From Kiritimatiellia bacterium (GTDB taxonomy: Bacteria; Verrucomicrobiota; Kiritimatiellia; RFP12; UBA1067), in contig JAFSMR010000022.1 of the NCBI GenBank assembly GCA_017447805.1, positions 95,571 through 159,570 of the forward strand: a DNA stretch of 64,000 nucleotides. The letters run 5' to 3'. The position numbers and the translations under genes were made by a program. The notes below the pieces were generated by a model. That model was not told the origin of the DNA and made no database searches. It saw only the letters and a program-made list of their open reading frames with translations. Positions 33,929-43,182 of this stretch are shown here, one piece after another; the stretch's first letter is position 1; each line of letters starts with the position of its first letter.

Positions 33929-34852
33929 TTAGTCGAAAAGCCAAGTCGAAAGGTAGCGCTCGCCGGTATCAGGAAGAAGAACGACTATCGTTTTTCCGGC
34001 GAACTCAGGCCTATTTGCGACCTCCAAAGCAGCCCAAAGCGCAGCGCCGGAAGATATGCCAACGAACAGACCTTCTGTCGCGGCAGCCTTGCGCGCAGTT
34101 TCGCCGGCATTCTCGGCAGATACGCGTATTACCTCGTCTAGTATATTCGTATCGAGGACTTTCGGCACGAACCCCGCGCCAATTCCTTGCAACTTGTGGG
34201 GACCCGCCGAGCCGCCGGAAAGCACAGGCGACGTATCGGGCTCGATCGCAAAAAGTTTTACTTTGCTATTGCGCTCCTTTAGAAACCTGCCGGTGCCGGT
34301 AATTGTTCCGCCTGTGCCTACGCCTGCTACGAACGCGGCGATTTCACCATTCGTCCCGGCCCAGATTTCAGGCCCTGTCGTTTTATAATGTGCGGCGGGG
34401 TTGGCAGGATTTTCAAACTGCTGCAAAATAACCGAGCCGGGGATAGATGCGCGAAGTTCATTTGCTTTATTGATCGCGCCCTTCATGCCTGCGGGACCTG
34501 GAGTGAGAACGATTTCGGCGCCATAGGCCGCGGCGAGTTTGCGCCGCTCGATGCTCATCGTCTCTGGCATCGTCAAAATCAAATGATAGCCTCTTACCGC
34601 AGAAACGAGCGCGAGGCCTACGCCTGTATTGCCGCTAGTGGGCTCAATGATTGTTGCGCCAGGTTTCAAAACACCAGCCCTTTCTGCTTCTTCCACCATC
34701 GAAAATGCGACACGATCTTTTACGCTTCCACCGGGATTGAAAAATTCAACTTTCGCTAAAATTCTAGCCGACCCTTTATTCAGGCGAGAAGAAATTTCCA
34801 CTAACGGCGTGGAGCCGATTTTAGAAAGAATATCGCTTTTAATATCATTCAT
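33929..34852 (-). CDS. cysK: Cysteine synthase A
   Basis: A 307-residue PLP enzyme joining sulfide and O-acetylserine to give cysteine. K45 in FNPGGSVKDRVA binds PLP; EPTSGNTGVGLA binds the substrate; GVGTGGTITGTGRFLKE holds the phosphate. Length and motifs are typical for CysK. A GCAGGG ribosome-binding site precedes the ATG and it follows murJ by 35 bp. Confidence 0.95.
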   Translation of the reverse strand: MNDIKSDILSKIGSTPLVEISSRLNKGSARILAKVEFFNPGGSVKDRVAFSMVEEAERAGVLKPGATIIEPTSGNTGVGLALVSAVRGYHLILTMPETMSIERRKLAAAYGAEIVLTPGPAGMKGAINKANELRASIPGSVILQQFENPANPAAHYKTTGPEIWAGTNGEIAAFVAGVGTGGTITGTGRFLKERNSKVKLFAIEPDTSPVLSGGSAGPHKLQGIGAGFVPKVLDTNILDEVIRVSAENAGETARKAAATEGLFVGISSGAALWAALEVANRPEFAGKTIVVLLPDTGERYLSTWLFD

Positions 34853-34887
34853 TTCCCTGCATCCTTAGAAATTTATTGAATTGTTAT

Positions 34888-36498
34888 CTATAATTTAGTG
34901 CTTTGGGGTCTTTTACGGCGCTTTAGAAGCGTTTTAACTTCGCCTCGCAACACCAAGCATGATGTCGCGCCATAAATCAAGCCGCCCAAAACGACTAAGG
35001 CGCCTAGCGAAAATATATTCGCAGCGACTTTTCCAGATAGCAAATTCGCAACAAGGTTCTTTATCGGAAAACGTAAAAACCAAATCGTGCAACCCATAAA
35101 AAGCGCAACAGAGCCCATTTTGAAAATATTCGGAATTATTGCAATCAAACCCAAGCAGCCATTCTTGCGGCGTGCAAAAATTATCAAGGCGCAGCAACCT
35201 GCCGCCGAACAAACTACAGTTGAAGCCGCAAGCCCTACATGACGCCACTCTACAGGAAGAAGCAATACCGCAATAATATTAAGAGACGCGTTTAAAACGA
35301 CCGTCCCTACCGCGACATGTAGAGGCGTTTTCATGTCATTCTGGGCATGGAACCAAGGAACGATTGATTTCGAAAATCCAAAAAATCCAAGCCCCAGCGA
35401 ATAAACCGCAAGCGCGCGTGAGACGCGAATCGTTGCCATTGAATCGAAATCGCCACCTTCGTAGATTACGCTCGTTATTTCTGGGGCAAGCGCAAAGAGT
35501 CCCGCCGCGGCCGGCAACATTATGAACATAAGCGACTTGACGCTGGATGCGAGCGTGCTTCGCGCGCCATCGATATCTCCCTTGGCGAATAGACCGGCGA
35601 ATGTAGGCAAAAGGACAGTACCAAAAGCGACGCCGATTATTCCTAAAGGCAAATCCATCAAACGCTCGGCGTAGCCTATTACCCCAGCCGCCCAAGGGCT
35701 TGCTATTTGTGCGAGGAATTGGTCGAGCATATAGTTTATCTGAATCGCGCCGGCGCCAAGCGCTGCAATTGCTATATTATGCCAAACGAGCCTTACTTTC
35801 TCATCACCCCACCCTGCGAAAGAAAGACGTGGCGTTATACCAGCTTTAGCCATGCACCAGAACATGAAAAACATCTGCACGGCACCAGCGACCAATATCG
35901 CCATCGCGACTCTATGAATTCGCTGATCTAGCCGCATGCCGGGGAAAAATGAAATCCAAACAAGAATTCCAATCCAGAATATATTCAAAATGCACGGCAT
36001 GAAACTGGAAGCTCTAAATTTGCCTAGCGCATTCATTACTCCCATGCCGAAAGCGGCGCCGCAAATAAATATCATATAAGGAAGAAGCGTTTTAACCAAC
36101 CTAATCGTTAGTTTCAAGCGCTCCATATCTTGTAATCCAAGCTCGTTACGGAATTTTACTACTACCTCAAGCGAACCCATTGCGATAAGGACTATCGCGC
36201 CCAGCATCAATAGCACCATCGTCATTACGCTTCGCGCGAGTTTCGCAGCCTTCTCGAGCGTTTCAGATTCTACAGAGCCTTTGAAGATTGGAACAAACGC
36301 CGCCGTCAAAGCGCCTTCGCCAAACAACTTTCGCGCCGCGTTTGGAATTGCAAAAGCCAATGTAAAAGCGCTTTGCTCTACCCCGGCGCCTATAAGGCGA
36401 GATTGAAACATTTCTCGTACAAGGCCAAAAACACGCGATAGGGCAGTAAAAGCCCCAACTATCATCGTGTTTTTCAATATCCCTTTAGATTTGGCCAT
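34888..36498 (-). CDS. murJ: Lipid II flippase MurJ
   Basis: A 536-residue integral membrane protein of the MOP superfamily with about 14 helices, starting MAKSKGILKNTMIVGAFTALSRVFGLVREM, the MurJ N-terminal signature, and with FGEGALTAAFVPIF. It moves peptidoglycan precursor lipid II to the periplasm. Start ATG 36498 is 11 bases after the tRNA-Leu(UAA) 3' end, so tRNA and mRNA probably share a transcript. No clear ribosome-binding site is seen. Confidence 0.93.
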   Translation of the reverse strand: MAKSKGILKNTMIVGAFTALSRVFGLVREMFQSRLIGAGVEQSAFTLAFAIPNAARKLFGEGALTAAFVPIFKGSVESETLEKAAKLARSVMTMVLLMLGAIVLIAMGSLEVVVKFRNELGLQDMERLKLTIRLVKTLLPYMIFICGAAFGMGVMNALGKFRASSFMPCILNIFWIGILVWISFFPGMRLDQRIHRVAMAILVAGAVQMFFMFWCMAKAGITPRLSFAGWGDEKVRLVWHNIAIAALGAGAIQINYMLDQFLAQIASPWAAGVIGYAERLMDLPLGIIGVAFGTVLLPTFAGLFAKGDIDGARSTLASSVKSLMFIMLPAAAGLFALAPEITSVIYEGGDFDSMATIRVSRALAVYSLGLGFFGFSKSIVPWFHAQNDMKTPLHVAVGTVVLNASLNIIAVLLLPVEWRHVGLAASTVVCSAAGCCALIIFARRKNGCLGLIAIIPNIFKMGSVALFMGCTIWFLRFPIKNLVANLLSGKVAANIFSLGALVVLGGLIYGATSCLVLRGEVKTLLKRRKRPQSTKL

Positions 36499-36509
36499 AC
36501 GCTGATTCT

Positions 36510-36597
36510 TGGTGCCGGAGACGGGACTCGAACCCGTACGCTGAAAACTCAGCAAGGGATTTTAAGTCCCTGGTGTCTGCCATTCCACCACTCCGGC
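36510..36597 (-). tRNA. tRNA-Leu (anticodon TAA)
   Basis: An 88-nt class II tRNA: acceptor stem GCCGGAG/CTCCGGC, anticodon stem AGGGA/TCCCT with loop CTTAAAA (anticodon UAA), long variable arm TGCTGAGTTTTCAGCG, T-loop GTTCGAGTC, encoded CCA at 36510-36512. Confidence 0.96.
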
Positions 36598-36613
36598 TAG
36601 CAAGATTGCGCAA

Positions 36614-36642
36614 ATTATACCAAATTTTCCGAAAAAATGCTA
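36614..36642 (-). promoter_or_regulatory. Promoter of tRNA-Leu(UAA)-murJ
   Basis: On the minus strand TAGCAT (36637-36642), 17 bp ending AAATTTGG, TATAAT (36614-36619), about 16 bp before the tRNA. Confidence 0.72.
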
Positions 36643-36652
36643 CAGTGAATTG

Positions 36653-39600
36653 TTATTTACTAATCTTTAGGTCTACTCTAGCCTTCTTTTCGTCGGTAAC
36701 CATCTCTACGCCGGGAATATAGCCAATTAGCGAGATGAGCTCGCCGCAAACAATGCCCCTCTTCGCTTTTGCATCATATATCTCGCAGTTCGTCAGGTTT
36801 TTATCGACGCCATTATCGATAAAGAGCTCTGTGAAGCCTACGCAAGCATCGATTTCGCGGCCACCCGCCTTGACTGTAAGCGTTGGCGCATAAGGAGTAG
36901 GGCTAAGCTTCCTCAGCCATTTCTTCGAGCCAGGGATTTTCTTATCAACGGAATATTCGAGATTCCCGCCCGCTGCCTTGATCGCCGCGAGGACCGGCTC
37001 GTAAGCGCATACTACGCCTGTGTTATCATCGGGCTTGGCCGGGGCGCCGAGCCCTTTGGCGAATTTGACCTGCTCGCCGTTCACGTAGACTTTGTATTTG
37101 ATTGGCGCGGCCTTGACGCCTTCAAGGTCCTGAAACGCCTCTACGCTCGACTTGCGAGCATACGACTTCGCACTTGCAGGCATCTCTTGCGACATCTCGG
37201 CGAGTATGCCGCCCTTGCACTCTACCGGCTTCGACTCTAGCGCTACAACACCTGCTTGGCTTCCACCCTCCAAGCGCCATTTCAAATTCACCTTGCCGGG
37301 CGTGCGGCCAGCCTTGACGAATACTCTAGCTATACCGCATTCGAGATTCACCCAATCTTTGCCGACGGGCGAGGTTTCATCGAATGTACCTGAATTCCAT
37401 CCGCCCATGAATACGGCGTCGCCTTCGAGTTTGAACGAAATCTTGTCGCTCGCGTAGGGATGAATTGTATAATTCGCATCGCGAAGCGCGAAATCGACTA
37501 CCGCGATATCGCTGCCATCCGCAAGCCACCCCTTCGGACCTGTCAAAACTTTGATCTCTATCGCCCCTTTCCCTTCGAATGTCCGCTCGCTCGCCTTGGC
37601 GATTACATTCCCATCGCGGTCGCGCGCAATCGCTTCGACTACTCCCGATTCCGTTACATCGATATTTTCGAAAGCGTAGATGAAGATGCTATCTGGCTTC
37701 GAATTCACGCCCTTCGACTTGCCGTTTACGAGAAGTTCTACCGAGGCGCAATGTGCAGAGCCGATTACATACACGGTCTTGTGGAGAGGGTCTCTTTGGG
37801 CTTTCTCACCCGTCTCTTCCATGAAGTGGCCATTATATTTCTTGAGGGGATACCAATAAGTCTCGGCAGTAAGTTTAGGATAACTCCAGTGACCTACAAT
37901 CATTACAGCAGGATCTTCAGATTGCATTACCCTAAAGACATTGAAGTTTTCTTTCGGCAATCTTACCGCATCAACTCTTCCGGACGAGCGGCAGTTTTCG
38001 CTGAAAGAGTTGCGGCCGTGCTGGTTAGAGTCGGTCCAGCAAAGCGCCGCGCAGCAGGTATACGTCTTTGCGCGATTGCCGGAATTGCGCGATGAATAAA
38101 ACCCAGCGTATTCTTTCGCGGTCGAGAGAGCAAAATCTTCTTGCGTCTGGTCGTATACGTCGTAGCCGGCTTCCTTCTTGCCGCCATTCAGGAATTTGCC
38201 GCGATAGTCGTAGTCCGGCGGCGTATAGTCATCCCACGAGCGGCGTGGAGATTCCTGGCGCGCATACTCGGTTTCCATTATCGGCATGAACTTTCCGAGC
38301 TCGCACATCGATTCGAAAGCCGACGCTTCGTGGCGGTGGAGCATCGTTCCGACATACTCGGCCTCTTTTATCTCGTTCTTCTCCGAGAGGGTCCGGCTAC
38401 CCATAAAACGATACCCATCCGGGTCGATGAGGTACTTTAGCTCTACCATCTCCCTCATGTGAGCGGGGGAAATCTTGTTGTTGCCCGCTTCCCAGAATAT
38501 GATCGAGGGCGAATTGCGGAAGTATATCATCACGTCCCTCATCGCCTCGACGCGCTGCGCCCAGCTACGCCCTTTCGCGTCCCCTTCCTTGTCGCCGGCA
38601 GGACACGCGTTGACGACGCCGAACTTATCGTATGCGCGAACCGGCGCGGGCTTCGGCGCTACATGCATCCACCTCACGAAATTCGCGTTCGAGGCGCGAA
38701 TAAGCGCCGCATCGTAATCTTGCAGCCAATCGGGAGCGATTCCGATCGCCGCCCATTCGTCCGTCGCACGCTGCGCATAGCCCGGCAGCCATACATTCTT
38801 GCCGTTGATCTTGAGCCCGCCTTGTTCGGCGTTGAATTCTACATGCCTGAAGCCGGTCCTGATCGTTTGCTTGTCGAGCATCTTGCCGTTTAGGTCAACT
38901 AGCTCTATCGTTACATCGTAAAGGCGAGGAGTATCCGGAGACCAGAAAACAAGGCCACTCGCTTCCACGCTTTGGTTCAAATATACGACATCTGGCGATA
39001 CGATTCTCGTCGGCGCGGGGTTTTCGCTATAGATGTCGCTCTCGAGCGATGTCAAAAATACTTTGCCAGCATCTTTCGCAGGTTTTATGATTGTCGAATG
39101 CGAATTCTTCTCGAGAACCTTCGGCGCGGTCTTTCCGGATGCATCGGCGATCGTAATCTTGACTCTCGCATCTACATCAGCCGCGCTCTCGTTGCGGACT
39201 TCCGCCTTCACGTTTATCTTCGCCGTCCCCTTCTCGAAATCGAAATTTTCAGCCGTAATATATGTGCCCATAGTCTTAAGGTTGTTATAATATGGAAGCG
39301 TGAAATAAGTCTTCGTTGGCTTAGTGACGAGTTTCACATTGCCGACGAGGCCGCCCTGCACTTCGTTGAAATCGGTCGTATTCCACTGCCACCCGTCGCC
39401 GGACATATCGCCAGGCTCGTTGCCGGGGCGCGTCTCCTTCGCGAAAATCTTCGTGCCTCTCATCGCCGTATTATCCGTAGCTACCGCAATGAGGTTCTCG
39501 CCTTCCTTCAAAAGCTTCGTTACATCGTAGGCGGTCGGCGCGATTCCGGCTTCATAGTAGCCCGCGAACTCGCCGTTCACCCAGACGTATATGGTCTGGC

Positions 39601-39973
39601 GCACGGTCTCGAATGTAAGAAATGCCTTGCCTTGCGGCGCAGAATCGAGGGTAAAGACCTTGCGATAGAACATCATCCCGCGCTTGAAACTCGCTTCGCC
39701 CGGATCAACCGCGTGGTTGTCGAAGCTATCGTGCGCATTCACGGGATGCGGCACGCTCACAAGTTGCCAATCGCTATCGTCATAGTTTGCGACATTGAAA
39801 GGAATCGAGCCCTTCTCGACGCTCTTCATAGCATTCGCAAGGGGAATCGTATCGTTCGCCCAGCTGAAACGCCAATCGGCATTAAGATTGAATTCTTCGG
39901 CATCTGCAACCTGTGATACAAACCCGGTGAGCGCCGCGCATAAACCAACAAAAAACTTTTTAGCAATTTTCAT
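36653..39973 (-). CDS. Secreted glycoside hydrolase family 2 enzyme
   Basis: An 1106-residue protein: signal peptide (MKIAKKFFVGLCAALTGFVSQVADA), GH2 sugar-binding domain (TIYVWVNGEFAGYYEAG), immunoglobulin-like domain, TIM barrel (INGKNVWLPGYAQRATDEW, NFVRWMHVAPKP) and C-terminal beta domains (SGVVEAIARDRDGNVIAKA). A candidate nucleophile lies in PIMETEYAR (about residue 569). The acid/base region reads PSIIFWEAGNN (about 493-498) where LacZ-like enzymes have GNE, so the acid/base may be shifted or missing. It probably acts on a beta-linked host or plant glycan in the periplasm or outside. TATAAT ends six bases before the ATG, predicting a leaderless mRNA. Confidence 0.85.
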   Translation of the reverse strand: MKIAKKFFVGLCAALTGFVSQVADAEEFNLNADWRFSWANDTIPLANAMKSVEKGSIPFNVANYDDSDWQLVSVPHPVNAHDSFDNHAVDPGEASFKRGMMFYRKVFTLDSAPQGKAFLTFETVRQTIYVWVNGEFAGYYEAGIAPTAYDVTKLLKEGENLIAVATDNTAMRGTKIFAKETRPGNEPGDMSGDGWQWNTTDFNEVQGGLVGNVKLVTKPTKTYFTLPYYNNLKTMGTYITAENFDFEKGTAKINVKAEVRNESAADVDARVKITIADASGKTAPKVLEKNSHSTIIKPAKDAGKVFLTSLESDIYSENPAPTRIVSPDVVYLNQSVEASGLVFWSPDTPRLYDVTIELVDLNGKMLDKQTIRTGFRHVEFNAEQGGLKINGKNVWLPGYAQRATDEWAAIGIAPDWLQDYDAALIRASNANFVRWMHVAPKPAPVRAYDKFGVVNACPAGDKEGDAKGRSWAQRVEAMRDVMIYFRNSPSIIFWEAGNNKISPAHMREMVELKYLIDPDGYRFMGSRTLSEKNEIKEAEYVGTMLHRHEASAFESMCELGKFMPIMETEYARQESPRRSWDDYTPPDYDYRGKFLNGGKKEAGYDVYDQTQEDFALSTAKEYAGFYSSRNSGNRAKTYTCCAALCWTDSNQHGRNSFSENCRSSGRVDAVRLPKENFNVFRVMQSEDPAVMIVGHWSYPKLTAETYWYPLKKYNGHFMEETGEKAQRDPLHKTVYVIGSAHCASVELLVNGKSKGVNSKPDSIFIYAFENIDVTESGVVEAIARDRDGNVIAKASERTFEGKGAIEIKVLTGPKGWLADGSDIAVVDFALRDANYTIHPYASDKISFKLEGDAVFMGGWNSGTFDETSPVGKDWVNLECGIARVFVKAGRTPGKVNLKWRLEGGSQAGVVALESKPVECKGGILAEMSQEMPASAKSYARKSSVEAFQDLEGVKAAPIKYKVYVNGEQVKFAKGLGAPAKPDDNTGVVCAYEPVLAAIKAAGGNLEYSVDKKIPGSKKWLRKLSPTPYAPTLTVKAGGREIDACVGFTELFIDNGVDKNLTNCEIYDAKAKRGIVCGELISLIGYIPGVEMVTDEKKARVDLKISK

Positions 39974-39979
39974 GTCGCT

Positions 39980-40008
39980 ATTATATCATTTTTTTACCCT
40001 GATGTCTA
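39980..40008 (-). promoter_or_regulatory. GH2 gene promoter; predicts a leaderless mRNA
   Basis: On the minus strand CTAGACA (TAGACA 40003-40008), 17 bp ending AAAAAAATGA, TATAAT (39980-39985), six bases to ATG 39973. Confidence 0.75.
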
Positions 40009-40044
40009 GTACACCAGCGGCTATAAAAAGGGGAACAAGCCCCC

Positions 40045-40073
40045 TAGACCCAGAGGAGTAAATTTGTTATAAT
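40045..40073 (+). promoter_or_regulatory. tex promoter; predicts a leaderless mRNA
   Basis: CTAGACC (TAGACC 40045-40050), 17 bp, TATAAT (40068-40073), then eight bases to ATG 40082. The GAGGAG at 40052-40057 lies upstream of the expected transcript start, so it cannot be a ribosome-binding site. Confidence 0.75.
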
Positions 40074-40081
40074 ACGCGCCC

Positions 40082-42292
40082 ATGTACAGTGAAAAGATTA
40101 TTGTAAGAGTCAGCGCCGATGCCCTAGTCGCGCCAAAGCAAGCCGCCGCAGTCGAGAAACTCCTCGCGGATGGTTGCACAGTCCCTTTTATCGCAAGATA
40201 CCGCAAAGAAGCACATGGTAATCTAGATGAAGTCAAAATTACCAAAATCAAAGAGCGCCTAGAATATTATGGTGAGCTTGAGGATAGAAAAAAGACGATT
40301 CTAAAATCTATCAACGAACAAGGCAAGCTCACTGAAGAACTGGAGCGAGAAATCGAAAACTGCTTCGTAAAGACTACTCTTGAAGATATCTACCAGCCCT
40401 TCAAACCAAAACGCCGCACCCGCGCACAGGTCGCAAAAGAAAAAGGATTCGAGCCTTTGGCCGAGGCTATTTGGAATGGAGAAGCGCCAGATGCCCCCGA
40501 AGAAGATTTGCAATATGCACGCGATATAATCGCCGAAAAAATCGCCGATAATTCAATCGTCCGTGGACTAGTCAGAAGAGCCTTTGCGACAAAAGGCGTT
40601 GTAAAAAGCGAAGTCGCAAGCCCCAAACCGGCCGAGCCGACGAAATTCGAGCAATATTATGATTTTTCCGAACCAATCGCGACTATCCCAAGCCATAGAT
40701 ATCTCGCAATACGCAGAGGACAAAAAGAAGGCATTCTCTGGGTTCGTCTTGAAGTGGATAAAGATCCCATAATTGATGAAATCATAAAAGCGATCGATAG
40801 AGACGGCGAACAAATCCGCATCGCCGCGCTTGATGCATACAAAAGACTTCTCGCGCCCAGTTGTGAAATCGACGTGACTGTAGAAAAGAAGATGGAAGCC
40901 GATAGAGCGGCTGTAGAAGTCTTTGCCGAAAACCTTCGCCATCTTCTGTTGGCAAGCCCACTTGGCGAAAAATCCGTACTTGCGCTTGATCCTGGCATAA
41001 GGACCGGATGTAAAGTCGCGATGCTTAATTCTACCGGCAAATTCCTCGGCAAAGCCGTCATATACCCAACGCAAAATCCTCAAGAAGCAGAAAAAGCGAT
41101 TGGAATAATCGTTCAAAAATATTCTCCTCAGGCTATTGCGGTCGGCAATGGTACGGCTGGAAGAGAGACGGAATCGTTTGTCAGAAACACACTAAAAAAG
41201 CTCGGCCGAACAGATATCATAACTGTAAGCGTATCAGAATCTGGCGCATCGGTGTATTCTGCCAGTGAAATCGCACGAAAAGAATTCCCCGACCTCGATT
41301 TGACGATTAGAGGCGCCATATCAATCGGCCGCCGCCTCCAAGACCCTCTCGCGGAATTGGTGAAAATCGACCCCAAAGCCATTGGTGTCGGACAATACCA
41401 GCACGATGTCCACCAACCCCTCCTCGGCGCCAAGCTAGATGAAGTTGTAGTAAGCTGCGTAAATGGCGTTGGCGTAGAACTAAACACCGCCTCTGCTCCG
41501 CTCCTAGAGAGAGTTTCCGGCGTCGGGCCGACTCTTGCCAAGTCCATAGTAGAATGGCGCAATGAGCATGGACGCTTTACTTCTCGCAGCCAACTTCTCG
41601 AAGTAAAGGGGCTTGGTTCGAAAGCGTTTGAACAATGCGCCGGCTTTTTGCGCATCAGAGGCGCAATCAATCCGCTCGATTCAAGCGCAGTTCACCCCGA
41701 GCGATATAAACTCGTTGGAGAAATCGCAAAAGACTTAGGTCTGAGCGTCGGCGCGCTTGTCGGCAACTCCCTAGCCGCCAAGAAAATCGATATCAAACGC
41801 TATATTACAAATGAAGTAGGCGAACCGACTTTGAAAGATATCGTCGCCGAACTCGTGAAACCCGGTCGCGACCCGCGCGCAACTTTCGAACCGCCAAAAT
41901 TCCGTGATGATGTTACGAAAATCGAGGATGTCAAGGAAGGACAAAAACTCGAAGGCATTGTAACAAACGTAACGCAATTCGGCGCGTTCGTGGATATAGG
42001 AGTACACCAAGATGGGCTCATTCACATCTCTGAGCTCTCCGATAATTATGTAACGGACCCCAAGAGCATTGTCAAGACGGGTGATAAAATAACGGTCACC
42101 GTTATTGGCGTAGATGTCGCACGCTCGAGAATTTCTCTTTCCGCAAGGAGCAAACCTTCCTTCAGCACAAATGCTTCATCTTCAAGCGCCGCAGAGAGTA
42201 TGAGAAATTCTTCATCTCCAAGACGACCGAATTCTTTCGCCCGTTCCAGCCAATCATCCGGCTTCAGCTGCAACCCCTTTCAAGGACTGTAG
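40082..42292 (+). CDS. tex: Tex-family S1 RNA-binding protein
   Basis: A 736-residue protein with the Tex order: N-terminal helical region (FIARYRKEAHGNLDEVKI), YqgF-like RNase-H fold (VLALDPGIRTGCKVAML), helix-hairpin-helix (GVGPTLAKSIVEWRNEHG) and a C-terminal S1 domain (GIVTNVTQFGAFVDIGVHQDGLIHISELS). The Ser/Arg-rich tail is species-specific. Tex binds nucleic acids and affects transcription and stress tolerance. Convergent with the exonuclease operon; an array of 41-bp repeats separates them. Confidence 0.95.
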   Translation: MYSEKIIVRVSADALVAPKQAAAVEKLLADGCTVPFIARYRKEAHGNLDEVKITKIKERLEYYGELEDRKKTILKSINEQGKLTEELEREIENCFVKTTLEDIYQPFKPKRRTRAQVAKEKGFEPLAEAIWNGEAPDAPEEDLQYARDIIAEKIADNSIVRGLVRRAFATKGVVKSEVASPKPAEPTKFEQYYDFSEPIATIPSHRYLAIRRGQKEGILWVRLEVDKDPIIDEIIKAIDRDGEQIRIAALDAYKRLLAPSCEIDVTVEKKMEADRAAVEVFAENLRHLLLASPLGEKSVLALDPGIRTGCKVAMLNSTGKFLGKAVIYPTQNPQEAEKAIGIIVQKYSPQAIAVGNGTAGRETESFVRNTLKKLGRTDIITVSVSESGASVYSASEIARKEFPDLDLTIRGAISIGRRLQDPLAELVKIDPKAIGVGQYQHDVHQPLLGAKLDEVVVSCVNGVGVELNTASAPLLERVSGVGPTLAKSIVEWRNEHGRFTSRSQLLEVKGLGSKAFEQCAGFLRIRGAINPLDSSAVHPERYKLVGEIAKDLGLSVGALVGNSLAAKKIDIKRYITNEVGEPTLKDIVAELVKPGRDPRATFEPPKFRDDVTKIEDVKEGQKLEGIVTNVTQFGAFVDIGVHQDGLIHISELSDNYVTDPKSIVKTGDKITVTVIGVDVARSRISLSARSKPSFSTNASSSSAAESMRNSSSPRRPNSFARSSQSSGFSCNPFQGL

Positions 42293-42363
42293 CAATCAGC
42301 CGCCGGGTGGGCAGCGCTAGGCTTGCCGCCCTCCCCTGAACATCTGAACATGACTTCTTGGTC
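42293..42363 (+). other. Region after tex
   Basis: Contains an imperfect inverted repeat around 42309-42331 (GGGCAGC...GCCGCCC) that could help end transcription after tex, but it has no T-run. Otherwise nothing is seen. Confidence 0.35.
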
Positions 42364-42570
42364 GAAGGTTGCCTCAAATTTTTGAACCTACTCGCGCCTT
42401 GGGCGAAGGTAGCCTCAAATTTTTGAACCTACTCGCGCCCTGGGCGAAGGTAGCCTCAAATTTCTGAACCTACTCGCGCCCTGGGCGAAGGTAGCCTCAA
42501 ATTTCTGAACCTACTCGCGCCCTGGGCGAAAGTAGTCTCAAATTTTTGAACCTATTTGCGCCTAGAGTTG
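42364..42570. repeat. 41-bp tandem repeat array C (five units)
   Basis: GCCTCAAATTTNTGAACCTACTC begins at 42371, 42412, 42453 and 42494, and a diverged copy starts at 42535, an exact 41-bp period. Each unit carries a near-palindrome TTCAAAAATTTGA-like core and GCGCCCTGGGCGAA, which resembles the block GCGCGCCAGGGCGAA in array B. There is no coding sense. The array sits between convergent genes. Confidence 0.85.
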
Positions 42571-42729
42571 AAGGTTGTTTATTGTTGCCAATGTAAAAAT
42601 GTTGCTAATTGGGATTGGAGAGTTTAGTTGTAGTTATAGATTGGAATTGTTAAACATAGAAAAATTTTTGTTCCTAAAAACTGACGGGACAAGCGCGGCC
42701 CTACCCGATGGCCACGGGGCGAAGAGCCT
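42571..42729. repeat. Dispersed intergenic elements after array C
   Basis: AAGGTTGTTTATTGTTGCCAATGT...TGTTGC (42571-42605) matches 27404-27438, and GACAAGCGCGGCCCTACC (from 42691) resembles the 337-352 and 27509 elements. No gene is seen. Confidence 0.55.
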
Positions 42730-43182
42730 TTAACCTAAAAAGAGCGCGAGGTTTGCGCAAGCGACCGCATCGTAGAGTCCGTCATGCCATGTTCTTTCGC
42801 CGAGTTGTGGCACTAGGCCAAATAGATCGCAAACATCGCCAAGTTTATAGCTTGGCAAATTCTTGTATCTTGCCTTGGTAAGTTTCAAGGTATCGATCCA
42901 AGGTCCCCAAGACGTAAGCGGGGCAATGCGGCGAAGAATCGTCCTTTCGCACGCGATATTGTGCGCGACTAGCGTGCGAGATTCGAGATATGGCGCAAAA
43001 CTTTCCCATTGTGACATCATTGGCTCGAAATCGGGTGTTAGAGCGGTTCCGAAAAACCACTCGCGCATTTCCACAATCTCGCCATTTTCCACAACGGCGA
43101 TGCCTAGTTGCCACGGGTCGTTATCCCTACAGCCATCGTAGCCAGTAGTTTCGAAATCGAGAGCTGTAAAAGATAGCGCCAT
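42730..43182 (-). CDS. DEDDh 3'-5' exonuclease (DnaQ-like)
   Basis: A 150-residue single-domain exonuclease: Exo I FTALDFETTG (D8, E10), Exo II LVAHNIACERTILRR, and Exo III WHDGLYDAVACANLALF with His and Asp. It resembles the epsilon or PolC exonuclease domain; it may proofread or degrade RNA/DNA, and the substrate is unknown. The ATG overlaps the methyltransferase stop by one base (TAATG), making it the last gene of the lpxI operon. Confidence 0.88.
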   Translation of the reverse strand: MALSFTALDFETTGYDGCRDNDPWQLGIAVVENGEIVEMREWFFGTALTPDFEPMMSQWESFAPYLESRTLVAHNIACERTILRRIAPLTSWGPWIDTLKLTKARYKNLPSYKLGDVCDLFGLVPQLGERTWHDGLYDAVACANLALFLG

